This document shows positions 34,610 to 46,716 of a stretch of DNA of 64,000 bases, one piece after another. The notes below the pieces were generated by a model. That model saw only the letters and a program-made list of their open reading frames with translations, had not been told where the DNA came from and did not search any database. The DNA is taken from positions 372,001-436,000 of the forward strand of contig RCTD01000024.1 in the NCBI GenBank assembly GCA_014898415.1, read 5' to 3'. A program made the position numbers and the translations under genes. The stretch comes from Stromatinia cepivora (lineage: Eukaryota; Ascomycota; Leotiomycetes; Helotiales; Sclerotiniaceae). How positions within the stretch are numbered: the first letter of the stretch is position 1; each line of letters starts with the position of its first letter.

Positions 34610-34963
34610 ATGAGTTTCGGCGAATACTCGTCCCTCCTCGCGCTCTCGCAAAAAGCAAGACTGTTGATTTCCTGGAAATCGCTAACTAATCATGTAATAC
34701 AGCCTGAAAAGCTTGAAAATATAGCGGATTCAAAACCGGGCCAGCTCAAAGACTTCAGACGCATCATTATTGGTGATGCCCCCGCTTTTGAATTTCAGAA
34801 GATCCACGAAACAATCATAAAAACTGTCCCTGAATTTGTCGATAAATTCTTCGAGGGTATCAGTCCGAGATGGGTCGATGCAGTGGGCGCTGTAAGGAGA
34901 TCTAGGGAATATAAATTGGATCCGCTAGATGGAGATGGAGATCCAGAAACAAGTCTATCATAG
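34610..34963 (+). CDS. Short frame resembling the C-terminal end of fungal Hsp70-like proteins
   Basis: A 117-residue frame. The segment FRRIIIGDAPAFEFQKI..VPEFVDKFF..ISPRWVDAVGAV has the shape of the last strand-helix-strand of the actin-like ATPase fold in fungal Hsp70-like proteins, where a GD/GE loop is followed by DPxxVAxxGAA. The nucleotide-binding N-terminal parts are not visible upstream. It is best read as a remnant or a short hypothetical protein. The family assignment is my own pattern reading and is weak. Confidence 0.3.
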   Translation: MSFGEYSSLLALSQKARLLISWKSLTNHVIQPEKLENIADSKPGQLKDFRRIIIGDAPAFEFQKIHETIIKTVPEFVDKFFEGISPRWVDAVGAVRRSREYKLDPLDGDGDPETSLS

Positions 34964-36062
34964 CGAGGAGTTGCATGATGAGTTATGAAGAAAATGATTC
35001 CAGGAAGTTGTTTTGAGGTTAGTGGATTGGACTTGCGCAGAATGTGATGTGATTTAAAATCGAAAACTCTTTCCCGCTTAAGAGCTAGGTAGCTAGGAAA
35101 AGTTTAATGAATTTATTAATATTAATACTACTCCTGTAAAAGCTAAATCTAAAACACATAAAATTTGAATAGATTATATAAACTTCCTTTGAGATGATTT
35201 TGATACCTTTGTAGAAAGTTTATACTATTCTAATAAACTTTTACCTAATACAGATTATTCTGTTATTATTAAAGCTAAGAGAGGGGATGTCGGCTATTAG
35301 ATAAATTCTGCCAGGTGTTACCAACTCCGACTCAGCGATCTCGATATAATGAAAATAACCTTAAAATACACAATAAATCAATTATATATTTTATAACTAA
35401 AATAAATACATAATTTTGATTATTAAAAGTATTTTAATATAATCATCAGATGAAACTTTTATTGTATTCTAAATATATGATTAAGTATAAGATCGAGAAT
35501 GAATTCGATGTTGAAAAAAGCTCTAGAATTAAGAGTAGAATAACTCGTTATTTTTTTTTAAAAAAAAATATTCGGGTTTATTATAAAAATGTGGTAATAA
35601 TTATATCTTCTAGATGTTTTATATGAAGTTAGGAAGGTGATCGAGGGTCGTAATTTGTATAAAACTTAATATTATACGATAAGTGGTTGATTTAATATCT
35701 ATTTTAGAAATTATTCCCATTGTGTCGAGGTCGCTGGATGTCGATCGGAGTTGGTGATACCAACCACCTTCAGGTGGTTGGCTATATTATGATTAGCCGA
35801 CAAGTAGTTGTTCAAAAGATTTCAAAGCGAGAAATTTGCTTCATGGGTCTGCACTCCCTCCCCCCAGCCATCCATTCAGAGTTTCAGGCCCTGTGGGTAG
35901 TACCCACGTGTGATATTCGTTTTCGAATGATTCGGTCATGTGACTTTTCTTACGCTTTACTTAATCTTCAACTCCGGACACTCAACATCTCTATATTCAT
36001 ACTATCCGATATTTTCAAACTTTTCCTTCGAGGAATTCACACTCCGAAAAAGCCACGCTACA
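34964..36062. other. AT-rich interval with an inverted-repeat element
   Basis: No gene. 35100-35720 is very AT-rich. It contains the element at 35288-35802. The last 260 bp should hold the promoter and 5' UTR of the downstream gene. Confidence 0.45.
35288..35802. mobile_element. RIP-like MITE or transposon remnant with long terminal inverted repeats
   Basis: TGTCGGCTA at 35288-35296 recurs inverted at 35794-35802. Further in, the pair ACCAACTCCGA...CAGCGATCTCG (35319-35345) is matched inverted near 35725-35756, with C/T differences. The right arm carries a small extra palindrome, CCAACCACCTTCAGGTGGTTGG. The interior is nearly all A/T with no open frame. Size is about 515 bp. No clear target duplication flanks it. 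Confidence 0.6.
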
Positions 36063-37184
36063 ATGGCTGCAAAGACAGAATCAATTCCGGTCGAACTCTC
36101 ATCGGAAAAAGTACTCGCTCCCGACAACAATGCCGTCGCCGGTCTTGCCGATGATCTAAGCGCCTGCTCATTATCGGAGTCCATAACTACAACCAGTTCA
36201 AAAAAGAAATCCCCCGGGATAACTAGCCAAGACACTAGCCCTTTGCTTGATATACTACCCGTCGAAATCATCACCAAGATTCTTAAGATGGCCTGCACCA
36301 CCAGCACTAGTCATGAGACACTTCAATTGTGCGCACTTAGAATTAAGAATGAAAAGATATATAGCAGTGGTAGGTGTTGTTTGCGAAACCCATCCAAAGC
36401 ATCCCCAAAGTGCCCCGAGATCCAGACATACAAAGCTCTGACGATGACATGTGCTATCTTTCGCGACATCATCGACACCTCGGATCTTCTTTTCAAGCAC
36501 AATACATTTGCGTTTTGTTCGTTCCAGGAATTGGCAATCTTGAAAGCTCTCACGCCCAAGAAGCGTAATGCTATCAGCTCGATCTATCTATGCCACAAAT
36601 GGGACCTGTTCCAGTGCATTGATAGTGAGCGGCAGTCGAATTCTTTTGATACGTGGGCGTGGTACGTCAGTCGTATAGCTGTCAGGGAAGGCTACCACAT
36701 AATTGCCAGCTGTCATGGTCTTTGCAGCTTGACAATCAATATCGACGAATCAACACGCAATTCTTACTCTTACTGGCACTTGGAAAAACTACTTGATATT
36801 TTCTGCAGGGGAAGTGCTTCAGAAATCAAAGCGCTAAGCTCTATCTGCGGACTTCAAAATTTCTATCTAATGACAACAAATACTCAGCATATGCGCTCCA
36901 GCGACTCGCCATATCGCTTCGTAGAAATGGGTCGAGAGGAAGACAACTACTTCTGCCACTTTTTAGGGACGGACAAGGAAGATATCACCGAAGAATTTAA
37001 GCACAATTGGTACTCGAAGATTTTTCAGATGGAGCAGAAATGTAAGATTATATCATTGATCCTTCTAATCTATATTCTGTTCATTTATATTCTGTTCATT
37101 TATATTCTGTTCATTTATATTCTGTTCATTTCTACTCGGATGTCATATGTATCCCATATATCCCATCCTCATCACGTAAAATAG
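36063..37184 (+). CDS. DUF7730/F-box-like fungal protein of unknown function
   Basis: A single open frame of 373 residues from ATG 36063. After a Ser-rich N-terminus it carries LLDILPVEIITKILKMAC, the leucine/proline-led helix typical of F-box or DUF7730 proteins. LTMTCAIFRDII and LLFKHNTFAFCSFQELAIL follow, then an Ile/Leu-spaced repeat-like region. Such proteins are numerous in filamentous ascomycetes and have no assigned function. The last 40 residues come from a perfect four-copy 15-bp tandem repeat that encodes IYILF units, and a good donor (AAAT|GTAAGA) lies at 37041. The true C-terminus may therefore be spliced differently. A longer upstream start at 35940 is possible but adds 5'-UTR-like residues. 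Confidence 0.6.
   Translation: MAAKTESIPVELSSEKVLAPDNNAVAGLADDLSACSLSESITTTSSKKKSPGITSQDTSPLLDILPVEIITKILKMACTTSTSHETLQLCALRIKNEKIYSSGRCCLRNPSKASPKCPEIQTYKALTMTCAIFRDIIDTSDLLFKHNTFAFCSFQELAILKALTPKKRNAISSIYLCHKWDLFQCIDSERQSNSFDTWAWYVSRIAVREGYHIIASCHGLCSLTINIDESTRNSYSYWHLEKLLDIFCRGSASEIKALSSICGLQNFYLMTTNTQHMRSSDSPYRFVEMGREEDNYFCHFLGTDKEDITEEFKHNWYSKIFQMEQKCKIISLILLIYILFIYILFIYILFIYILFISTRMSYVSHISHPHHVK
37071..37130 (+). repeat. Four perfect 15-bp tandem copies (TATATTCTGTTCATT)
   Basis: Exactly four identical 15-bp units, in frame at the 3' end of the DUF7730-like gene or in an intron/3' UTR if the donor at 37041 is used. Confidence 0.95.
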
Positions 37185-38615
37185 TCCCCAAATCCCTCAT
37201 TTTCCCCGGATTTTTTTACTAAACAACTACTCAAACCCCAATCTTACAATAGTGCGAGAAATTGTCACTCGACCGCGTCTAGAATCTTAATCATCTCACC
37301 TCCAATATCTCTACGAAAACACCCTCAAATGCTCGAACTGCCCTGGTCATTTCGCCTAGTCATCAAATTTTCAAAAATTCTTTAGCTTGTTGATTTAGGA
37401 CAGATAATAAGATTTAGCTTTCAATAGTGGCTATCACCTGCGCAACGACACTTTGTGCCGTGGGCTTATCGACTTGAGGAAGTCGTTGAGGTATCTACCA
37501 ATTTACAATAAAATCAAAGTTCAAATCGAAAATTTTAATTTGCAGTGCCATGAGAACATTTCGATATACCCTCTTTGCCCCAATAGCCTTCGCTCAAATG
37601 TTATCTTCCTAAATAGTGAAAGAACATCTCCAAGCCTAAGGAAGCAAGGACTTCCGAAATTACAAACACTTTCCATAAAACGGAAATACCTATTTGTACT
37701 CATCCATTAACAGTGTACGTGAAAGGCGAGCTGGCGTTGACAGTTCACTATAGTTTGATCAGGATTAGAAGGGACCAAGGATCGTAATATAGTGATCCAT
37801 GAATGAACTCTCTGGGCTGATGATTGCCAGTTGATCCAATTTCAATATTTCGATATATACGGAACTGGGAGGGTTTTATAATAACCGCCTGTCGTCTACT
37901 TGAGGGCGTTGCACAAATCATCATCCCAACTAGATCACTCTTCACATCCTATATACAAATGCATGCACACATAACACATTAATTTCTACATAAACCCGAT
38001 TCTAACTCCTCCCTTAATCTTATTCCAACTCCAACTCCAACTCTAATTCCAAAATATACCCCCTTCAAATCTTTTTTCAAATCTTCAAACTTTCTAACGT
38101 CTTTACTTCAATCAAACCCAAAAATCCCTTTAAACACCCTCAACCATCTAGTTTATACCACCAAACACCCTTCAACCCCCCTTTTCCCCAAGATACATCC
38201 CTCCCCAAGTCCCATACATCCCTCTCCAAATCCCTCATACCACTTTCAAGTTCCATCAAGCAAACAAGCAAGCAAGCAACCAACTAACTAAATCTCAATC
38301 CCTCGTTTACTTCCCCACCCGCCTAGTCCCTCGTTCATCCCCTTACACTCAAAAAGATATAGCATTATTATCAAAAACCCCGTATTAATACACACTAGTC
38401 CACGCTAACACCCTACTATCCTATTATCCACTAATCCCCTCTTATCCACCAATCCCCTACTTTCACCCAAACCCCATACACATCAACACCCTCCCTAATC
38501 ATCCCAGATCTACCCTACCCTACACCACACCACACCATCTCCACTAACCTATACTCTCCCCAATAATAATCAACAACATCAATAACGCCAACTACATTTC
38601 TACATCCTACATCCT
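37185..38615. other. Non-coding interval; right part is a G-poor, C/A/T-rich tract
   Basis: No gene is supported. From about 37960 to 38620 the plus strand is almost free of G and rich in CCA/ACC/TCC words, such as repeated CCAACT. The skew ends where the gypsy element begins and resumes after it at 45664. Confidence 0.6.
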
Positions 38616-38620
38616 AAATC

Positions 38621-38902
38621 TGTGACGCACAAGAGCCGTAGTAGAGCTGAATAAACAGGGTCAATTATGTTCTTTAGAATCTACAACTGAAGAATTATGG
38701 CTTGTAAAGAGCAACTAAATATATATATATAAATACTCATTTGTAAACTGTAGGATTATATACATATATTATTAAAATCATTATTTTACTGTACTAAATT
38801 GTATGAATTGTAATATATATGCACGGACGATTAATTCATCAATGGATATAAGAGATAAGAGGTATTATGTGGTTAGCCTCCTATGGTTCATGATTCGTGA
38901 TA
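38621..38902 (-). repeat. Gypsy 3' LTR (left copy)
   Basis: 282 bp. It aligns to 45382-45663 without gaps. About 58 positions differ, all C/T or G/A by my count. It is preceded in element sense by the polypurine tract. Confidence 0.93.
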
Positions 38903-40885
38903 TTACCCCCCCCTTCGGAAAAGCTTGCCCTTGAGCGTTTCATTCCTTTATTCCATTGCTATTTCATCGGAAACCAGGTTTTATAAAGGTTTATGAGCTT
39001 TAAATCAATTAGATTAATCATTTTGGTTGATTTGGTTAATTTAATGGAAATTGATCAAATTAATCAAAATTATCGACCAAATTGACCAAAATGACGAATG
39101 AATTGATCAAATCGATTAAATCGTTCATCAATTGGTTAAATTAATATTGATTCATATTTTCCTTGATTTGGGGAACCTTTGAAAGGAAAAAGTTTTAATA
39201 GAAAAGGGAAGGAGATTGAATTATAATATAGTGATGATAAGTGATTAATATAGTTAATTCCGAAATCGATTAAATTAATCGACTAAATTGATCAAATCAA
39301 CTAAATTGAACGAAATCGATAAAGGTGATGTTATATTTCGTTTTTATTATATTCAAGCTTTCCTTTATATGATTTTTGAAATGATTATAAACATAAGTTT
39401 TTGAAATATATTGCCTTTATATTATCTTGGTAATAATAATTCGTTTGTTGTATAGAGTTCGGATTATATATATATATAATCAAATTCTCTCGAATTTGTA
39501 TGAGTTTTCGATCCTTTTATAATTGTATATATATATATTATTATAAAATCATAATATTTAGTCTGTTATATTGAAGAACACTTTTCTTTCCCTTGATTTT
39601 ATGGATGAATCGTCATTTATATGATTATAATTATCCTTTCTATTTTCATAAAGCTTTATTCAATCAATTAATCGATTAGGAGGATCAGGTAATGTTGGAT
39701 TGGCCAGATGAAAATCGTATAGGAGATACAATAATGTTTTAAGATCAAAAACAGGATATTAGATAAAATCGGTATTGTTATTAAGTTACGAGATTCTGTA
39801 TAATAAGGTTTTTTGTGTTTTCTTTACTATTAGAATCTTTTCCATTTTCTATTCCGAATTGTTAATTATATTAATAAACAAAAATGGTTCGAATATCTGA
39901 TTAGGAAAAGGATCGTTATATACTTTATATAATTAATCTAAAGGGAAAACAGGATAAATTTTCATTATAATCAGGAGTTCAAGCTTGAAAGAGTTTCCAG
40001 ATTGATTAATGATCTTGAATCTTCCTTGAATTAGAAAGTCCAGTTTCTTGGATGATCTCTAGGTAGGATAACTTTTCATATTGAGTTATATATAATCTCC
40101 GATATCGAAATCAATCTTACACCAATAAACATTCATGGATTTCGATATTTGGTTTGGATATGTAATAAGCCTTCTTTTGTTCGCGCGAAAGCTAATCTAT
40201 TACATTCTATGTATATACAGGCATTACGCATATTTATATCGTCTATTGGCTTATCAATGTCTTTTTTCTATTCCTATATATATTTCGGTATATACCTATA
40301 TAGGGTTTTGTAGGGTGTAAGCTCTTTTAAAGAATTGTATAAAAGAGTAAATTATGCGTAATCCATTATAGATAGGAATTCTGATCAATCATTTTAATAA
40401 TAGCTAACAAATGATCTTAATTGTTGTTGAAGGTATTGATTATAGATCTTAGTTTGATCATTGGTTTGGAGATAATAAATAATGAATAGTTTGAGATCGG
40501 TTTTTAAGATTTGATTGAATTCCTTTTAGAATTGTAATATAAATTGGGGGCCGCGATCCGATATTATAGTATCAAAGGGATTATAATATCGATATATATA
40601 GTAAAGATATAATTATACTTGAATTCAAATATCGATTGATTTATAATAAGGTATAAAGATAACTTGCTTTATTAATCGATCAATAATGACTAAAACGTTG
40701 TTATATCCGTATTTATCCTTATTAAAGTTATAATAATTTATAATGATATATTATTATATTCGATTAGGAATCAAAAGTGGATGTAATAAACCAGGGGTAT
40801 GATTATATAGAATGGAATTGTATTTGCAAATATGATAATTGTATATATATCTGATTATAGTATTATATATTCTGGACCAATAGTA

Positions 40886-41149
40886 TTATTGAAATAATAA
40901 AAGGTAGGTTTTGCTTATACTAGGATAAATAATAGAAACGGAATTATAGACTTTATGAATCAGATAAATTTGAAGATTGTCGATATTAGATATTACTAAG
41001 TGGTCATTGTAAAACAAGAGGTTATTTTGGAATGATATATATTTATAATTTTGGGTAATTTGTATTCTGAATATTAATAAGTTATCTATAGTTTTATTTG
41101 TTTCGATGATATAGTTAATTAGATCGAATCGAGGAGCGATTTCATTCAA
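40886..41149 (-). pseudogene. Gypsy integrase N-terminal remnant
   Basis: An 87-residue frame with DNLLIFRIQ and the block NLLFYNDHLVISN...LIHKVYNS, which is laid out like the segment just before and through the HHCC zinc domain of Ty3/gypsy integrase. Cysteines and histidines are mostly mutated and stops lie on both sides. Confidence 0.6.
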
Positions 41150-41995
41150 ATCGATATTAATAATCGTTATTTCATTTGGATAATACTTTTGTAAAGCTTT
41201 TCTTATAATTTCGGTATCAATTTGATTGTTTTTAATAAACTATTGGAGGCGATTCCTTTTCTTGATATAGTTTTGAAGATCCAATTTGTTGATCTGATGG
41301 GTTAAGGTGTTGGTAAAAGGGTTATCTTTTTTAGGGCGATATATAATGATGAAGTTATAATCGGTTAGAATTTCTGTTTAGCGAGTTTGTTAGGTATTGA
41401 GAGTCTTGGTAATCATGAAATATTCAAGGGCCTTATAATCAATACAAACCTTGATTTTATATAATAAACTGGTGAATTCTGTTCTTCAATAATTGAGAAA
41501 TCGAATGATTGATAGTATTTCCTTGTTATGAATTTCATAGTTCAGTTCAACAGCAATTATGATTTTGGAGAAATAAGTTATAGGAAATCAATCTTCGCTA
41601 TACTATTATGATAATATATTAGCAATTATCCTATCAGATATATTTGTTTCAAGTATACAAGGGAATCGATAATTATAATATTGCAGAAGTAAAACGGAGA
41701 TAAGTTTTTTCTTTAAAATATTGAATATATTTTGGCATACTTTGTCGAATATAAACTTAATGTTTGTTTTAATGAATTCATTGAAAGGTTTCGTTATTAT
41801 ACTATAATCCTTAATAAACTATCGATAAAAATTGCAAAAACCAAGGAATGATTGGATCTCTTTCATTATTGTCGGAAAGGTTCAATTCTTAATTACCTCA
41901 ATCTTTTCAGGGTTCATTTCTATTTCTTTAATAGAGATGATAAAGCCCAAATACTTGATATATATAATATTGAATTTGTATTTCTTGAGATCCGT

Positions 41996-42370
41996 TTATA
42001 GATCAATGATTTCTAATTGTTTGAGAATTAATTTAATATAAGTTTGATATTCTTCTTCGTTTTCGGAATAGATTAAAATATTATCGAGGTATACTATACA
42101 GAAAATGTTTAGATAATCGAATAGAATATCATTTATATAATATTGGTAGATTGCGGGATCATTTATTAATCCGAATGGTATAACCTTGTATTTGTATGAT
42201 TTATATCGAATTCGAAAAATAATATACTCTTCCAAAGCAGAATCCATTTTTATATAATGGAAAGTTTGATAAATATCGAATTTAATAAAGATCTTAGTAT
42301 CGGAAAGCCGAAAAAGCGTTTCATCGATCAAAGGGAAAGGATACCAATCTTTATACATCAAAAAATTCAA
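41996..42370 (-). pseudogene. Gypsy reverse-transcriptase remnant
   Basis: A 124-residue frame with the Ty3/gypsy RT core in order: YPFPLIDETLFRLS, IFIKFDIYQTFHYIK (first catalytic Asp), VIPFGLINDPAIYQ, and CIVYLDNILIYS, where the usual YLDDILIYS is seen as YLDN. The second Asp of the catalytic pair is Asn, a G-to-A change. Stops flank the segment. Confidence 0.85.
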
Positions 42371-45300
42371 TAATCTGAAGTTTATACAGAACCTTAAACT
42401 ACCATTAGGTTTCTTAACAAATAGGATGAATATAATATAAAGGACTTAATTAGGTTCAATGAAATCTTTATTGAGGTTATTTATAATATATTCTTTAATG
42501 ATTTCTAATTATTCCAGGGATATCTTATAAAGCGGATTATAATGCAAAATTTATTCTTCTTCGCCTTTCAATATGATTTTATGATTATAAGATCGATTAG
42601 AAGACAAGATATTTGATTTATATTTAGAAAAGGCTTGATGATATTATCGATATTCAAATGATATTTCAGATTCTAAATCGATTTCGGTCAATATTCGATT
42701 GAGTTTCTTTCGAACTTTTGTATTCTTGAATTCGGTTAGGATAATTAATATTCTTTTTTCTGTATATCATTTGTTTTATCGGAAGTCTATTATATTATCA
42801 AATTCTTTTAGAGTAATAATAAAGAGTTCAATTTGTTTATCTTTTTTATATTTTAATTAGAACTTATCGGATTTGAGTGTATATAGATCAAGGATTTTGG
42901 GCGATATATAAAAAAGGCATTTATAGATTTACAATAATGATATAATTGATTGGAAAGGAGGTGGATTGAATTTAAAAGGAATCAGGATTTCTTCCTTTTT
43001 AATAAAAATCTGTATTGTATTTATATTTGAAGGTTCTTATTGTATATTATTAACTACGATTGATTTGCTCAATTATGAATCTCTTTGATTCCAATATTCT
43101 TCGAATTGATCATCTCGTCGATCAGTATTTTATTGGGTTAATCAATTGATCTTTCGTTTATAAAGGGATGATTGGATAATAAAAAGATTATTCGAATAAA
43201 AGATGGTATAGGGTTTTTCTTTAAGTTATTTAAAATATCTATTGAAGTAATCGAACTTCGTTCGAATCTTTGATAATCAAAGTCTATCTAAAATAATACT
43301 ATAATTCCCTAATTCAATAATAAGGAAAAGGACAAAAGATTATTTACAATCATTGATCATTAAATTAAAGAATATAAAATAAATAATAATATAGTCTTGC
43401 ATACTATTATACTCTTTAATTTCAATTAAAGCTTCAAACAGTATAATTCTGGATTTAAACATAGGAAATAAATAAATAAGAAGTATAGTATTAATAAAAG
43501 CAAATCCATTTGCTCCAAAGTTAATGAATACTCTTGATTGATAAATATAACCATTTTTCGAAAAGTTATAGAAAAAAATGAATACTTCTTTTCCTATAAA
43601 CTTAATTAGATCAAGAAATCTTATATCCTATATAACACTTAAGATAGAAACAGAATCTAAATATTTGGTTTTAAACGTTTTTCTTCTTTTAAGCAAGCAT
43701 TCTGCATAACTTCAACTATAACTTCTAAACTGAAATCTTCTTTGGTATCCCGATATTCTTCGAATTCTTTTGTTTTTTCTTATATCATTTCGATCTTATT
43801 GAAGTTATTGATACAAAGTATCAATATATATATTATTCCAGAAAAGAGAAAGAATGATAAACATTTGAAATTCGAATAATTATTGAATATAACGGAATCG
43901 GTATATCCGGAAGGGGTATTCCAGGGTAGAAATGGTTTCGGGAATATAAAGGTTCCAAAATTAAAGTTATTAAAGTTCCGAAAGGATTACAAGGGATTCA
44001 TAATAACCATTGATTTACAAATAACTACAAAAATTTCTCGATCAATATAATATCGATTTCGTTTTTATAATAAAACTTCGTTTTGATTTATTTTAATAAA
44101 TATATTCGTAAATTCTTTTATAATCTTATAATCCTTAATAAATATTGCTACTATTCGTAAAAGAAAATCAGAAATCTTCCATTCGAGATCCTTGAATAAA
44201 ACTTTATCATTGATAATCTCTATTTGGGTAACAAATAATCTAAATTTTCTATATTATTCTAGGAAATTGCTATATCAAATTGTATTAAGCATAATCTATA
44301 TCTTATATTGAAAACGAGTATTATCAACTTCAACCAGATTCCGATAGATCGCTGCAAGTTGTTCGATTAATTCGAATACCATAAGTTAAAGCATTCATAT
44401 ATAAAGAGTATAACAATATATTTATACTTCCGATTCGGTTTAATCGATTATATATACACAGCATTACATTTCACTCTTAAATGATATAATATACAGCTCG
44501 AATCGTTCTATAATTAATAATTACTACAAACTAACTTTAGATTCAATACCATCATTAAATTTAGTAATAAGATTTATAGGTTTTGATGCATATATATTTT
44601 ACTGCAAATTATAATTAACACAAAAATACGATCTTGACCAATTAGATCGGTTTTTTGAATGAAAGAATCCCTGATTATTAAATAAATCATTATTTCCTGA
44701 AAAGAAGAAAGAATCCTTGGAGAACCCCGGATGATCAAATCATCTAATCGAAGTTTTCTTCCTTTAACTTCAGGATCTTCAGATTTACTTAAATAAAGAT
44801 CCTTGAATTTCGATTAAAAGAATAAAGGGAATCCCAGATACTACTGTTAACCTAAATGCTTATATAAGCATTATTTAGGGTTTAAAAAAAGATTACACTA
44901 TTACAGAGCTCATCATCACCATAACTTTCAATTATCGATTCTCCTCCTTCAAATTTATAATTATTATATAAAAATCTTATAATTGTAATAATGATTCGGA
45001 AAAAGCAATTGAACCATTGAAAATATCAGCTTTATACACTGGAATCTTTTCTTTACCAATCTTCTTTCTTCCAATAATAATATTATCCAATCCTATATTT
45101 ATATTTTCTTCAAAGAGTTATTAAAATAATTAAGAAAAAAGAGAAGATTCCTTAGAATATATTTTCAAAGATTTGGAGTATATAAAGAAAAAAATTCATT
45201 GTATTATAAAAATAATGGTATACTTCTAAAAATATTTATATCTTCATCGATTAAATCGGAATAAATCTTTTTCCTCTAGATATAACATTTATAAAAATTC

Positions 45301-45381
45301 ACCTAAAAAGATATTATTAAAATAAAATATTATTTAAAAGACTACCAAATAACCGAATACTTATAAATAAATTGTAGATAA

Positions 45382-45663
45382 TATAATGCATAAAAACCAT
45401 AATAGAACTGAATAAACAGAATCAATTATGTTCTTTAGAATCTATAATTGAAGAACTATAACTCATAAAGAGCAATTAGATATATATATACAAATATCTA
45501 TTTATAAACTGCAGGGTTATGTATATGTATTATTAGGGTCACCATTTTATTATATTAAATCACATGAATCGTAACGCATATACACAGACGATCAGCTCAC
45601 CAATGGACATGGGAGATAAGAGGTATCACGTGGTTAGCCTCCTGTGGTTCACGATTCGTGACA
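45382..45663 (-). repeat. Gypsy 5' LTR (right copy)
   Basis: 282 bp, the partner of 38621-38902. It keeps the expected terminal CA, whereas the left copy has TA. In element sense it reads TGTCACGAATCGTGAACC at its start. Confidence 0.93.
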
Positions 45664-45752
45664 AAATCCCAGCTAACCCCCACCATTCCCAAACCAGCTC
45701 CTTAACTCCCTATTTTCTTTCTTATATATTTGAATCATACCTCGGTATTTAG

Positions 45753-46044
45753 GTATTTGTATTTGTATTTGTATTTGTGTTTATATTTGTATTTGTATTT
45801 ATATTTATATTTATATTTATATTTATATTTATATTTATATTTATATTTATATTTATATTTATATTTATATTTATATTTATATTTATATTTATATTTATAT
45901 TTATATTTATATTTATATTTATATTTATATTATATTTATATTTATATTTATATTTATATTTATATTTATATTTATATTTATATTTATATTTATATTTATA
46001 TTTATATTATATTTATATTTATATTTATATTTATATTTATATTT
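45753..46044 (+). repeat. Hexanucleotide microsatellite (GTATTT/ATATTT)n
   Basis: About 290 bp of nearly unbroken 6-bp units: GTATTT-type copies at the left, then dozens of ATATTT copies with a few one-unit phase slips. It creates artificial Tyr/Leu and Phe/Ile repeat frames that are not genes. Confidence 0.97.
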
Positions 46045-46060
46045 AATATCACTATACTCT

Positions 46061-46092
46061 ACATACACATACACATACACATACACATACAT
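46061..46092 (+). repeat. (ACATAC)5 repeat
   Basis: Five copies of ACATAC plus two bases. A second, related hexanucleotide array next to the ATATTT array. Confidence 0.9.
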
Positions 46093-46716
46093 CCTTCACT
46101 TCTACTTCTATTAAAATATACCTAATATAGTTTGGCTCTAATTAGCAATCCTCGAGTTCAAAATCTCAACACATCTCAACACAACCTATTCCATTCCATC
46201 ATCCATCACATCTCACTCTAAATCAACCCTTTCACAACCACACCCCCAATCACCAACACTAACAAACATTACAAATTTCATTATATGATTGAATCAATTT
46301 ATCTACCTAGTATCTAATTGAGAGTGTTTTGCAAAGTAGCAGTAGAAGTTAAATAGTTAGAAGCTAAAAAATTCCCTCCCGTCCAATCCACCAGTCCAGT
46401 CATATTTGTGACCCTTCCCCTCCCAGGGAATCCGGTTCACAAACTATGCGCCCAAACGACCAATCCATGCAATTTGACTCCCTCTCCAACTTCCATTACA
46501 AAGTAGATAGAAGGTTTAAAGAAAATAAAATTTGTCCGGTAAAAAGAAAGAGTGCGAGAAATAGCTCGTGAATACATCGTGGTTTGACTCAAAAATAAGC
46601 AAACCAACCCCTAATTTTGTTCATCCTCCAATGAGAAACCCGAAAATATCAATTCCCTGTTTGACCAGACCTAATGCACGCCAGACTCAGTCCAGTTTTC
46701 ACTATTAACATACGCC

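Larger units (their letters stand above)
38616..45668 (-). mobile_element. Ty3/gypsy LTR retrotransposon, heavily RIP-mutated, with target duplications
   Basis: The element proper is 38621-45663, flanked by a perfect 5-bp duplication AAATC (38616-38620 and 45664-45668). The 282-bp LTRs begin TGTGACG and end TCGTGACA, in mutated form in one or both copies. A G-rich polypurine tract, seen on plus as TTACCCCCCCC at 38903-38913, sits just inside the left LTR. The pol remnants read on the minus strand, so the element runs right to left. Reverse transcriptase is recognisable at 41996-42370 and an integrase N-terminal segment near 40886-41149. The interior is extremely AT-rich and no full-length frame survives. 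It is dead as an autonomous element. Confidence 0.93.
45664..46716. other. Non-coding interval: G-poor tract, microsatellites, UFD4 3' side
   Basis: The G-poor C/A/T-rich sequence continues after the gypsy insertion, broken by the ATATTT microsatellite and an ACATAC repeat, and fades by about 46450. The 3' UTR of UFD4 should be at 46450-46716. No gene is seen. Confidence 0.55.

Noticed and set aside
37453..37710. 85-residue plus-strand frame
   Set aside because: No family features and an overlapping minus-strand frame of similar quality; treated as non-coding.
45730..46125. Plus-strand frames made of Tyr/Leu and Phe/Ile repeats
   Set aside because: They are translations of the ATATTT microsatellite, open only because the unit is six bases long.
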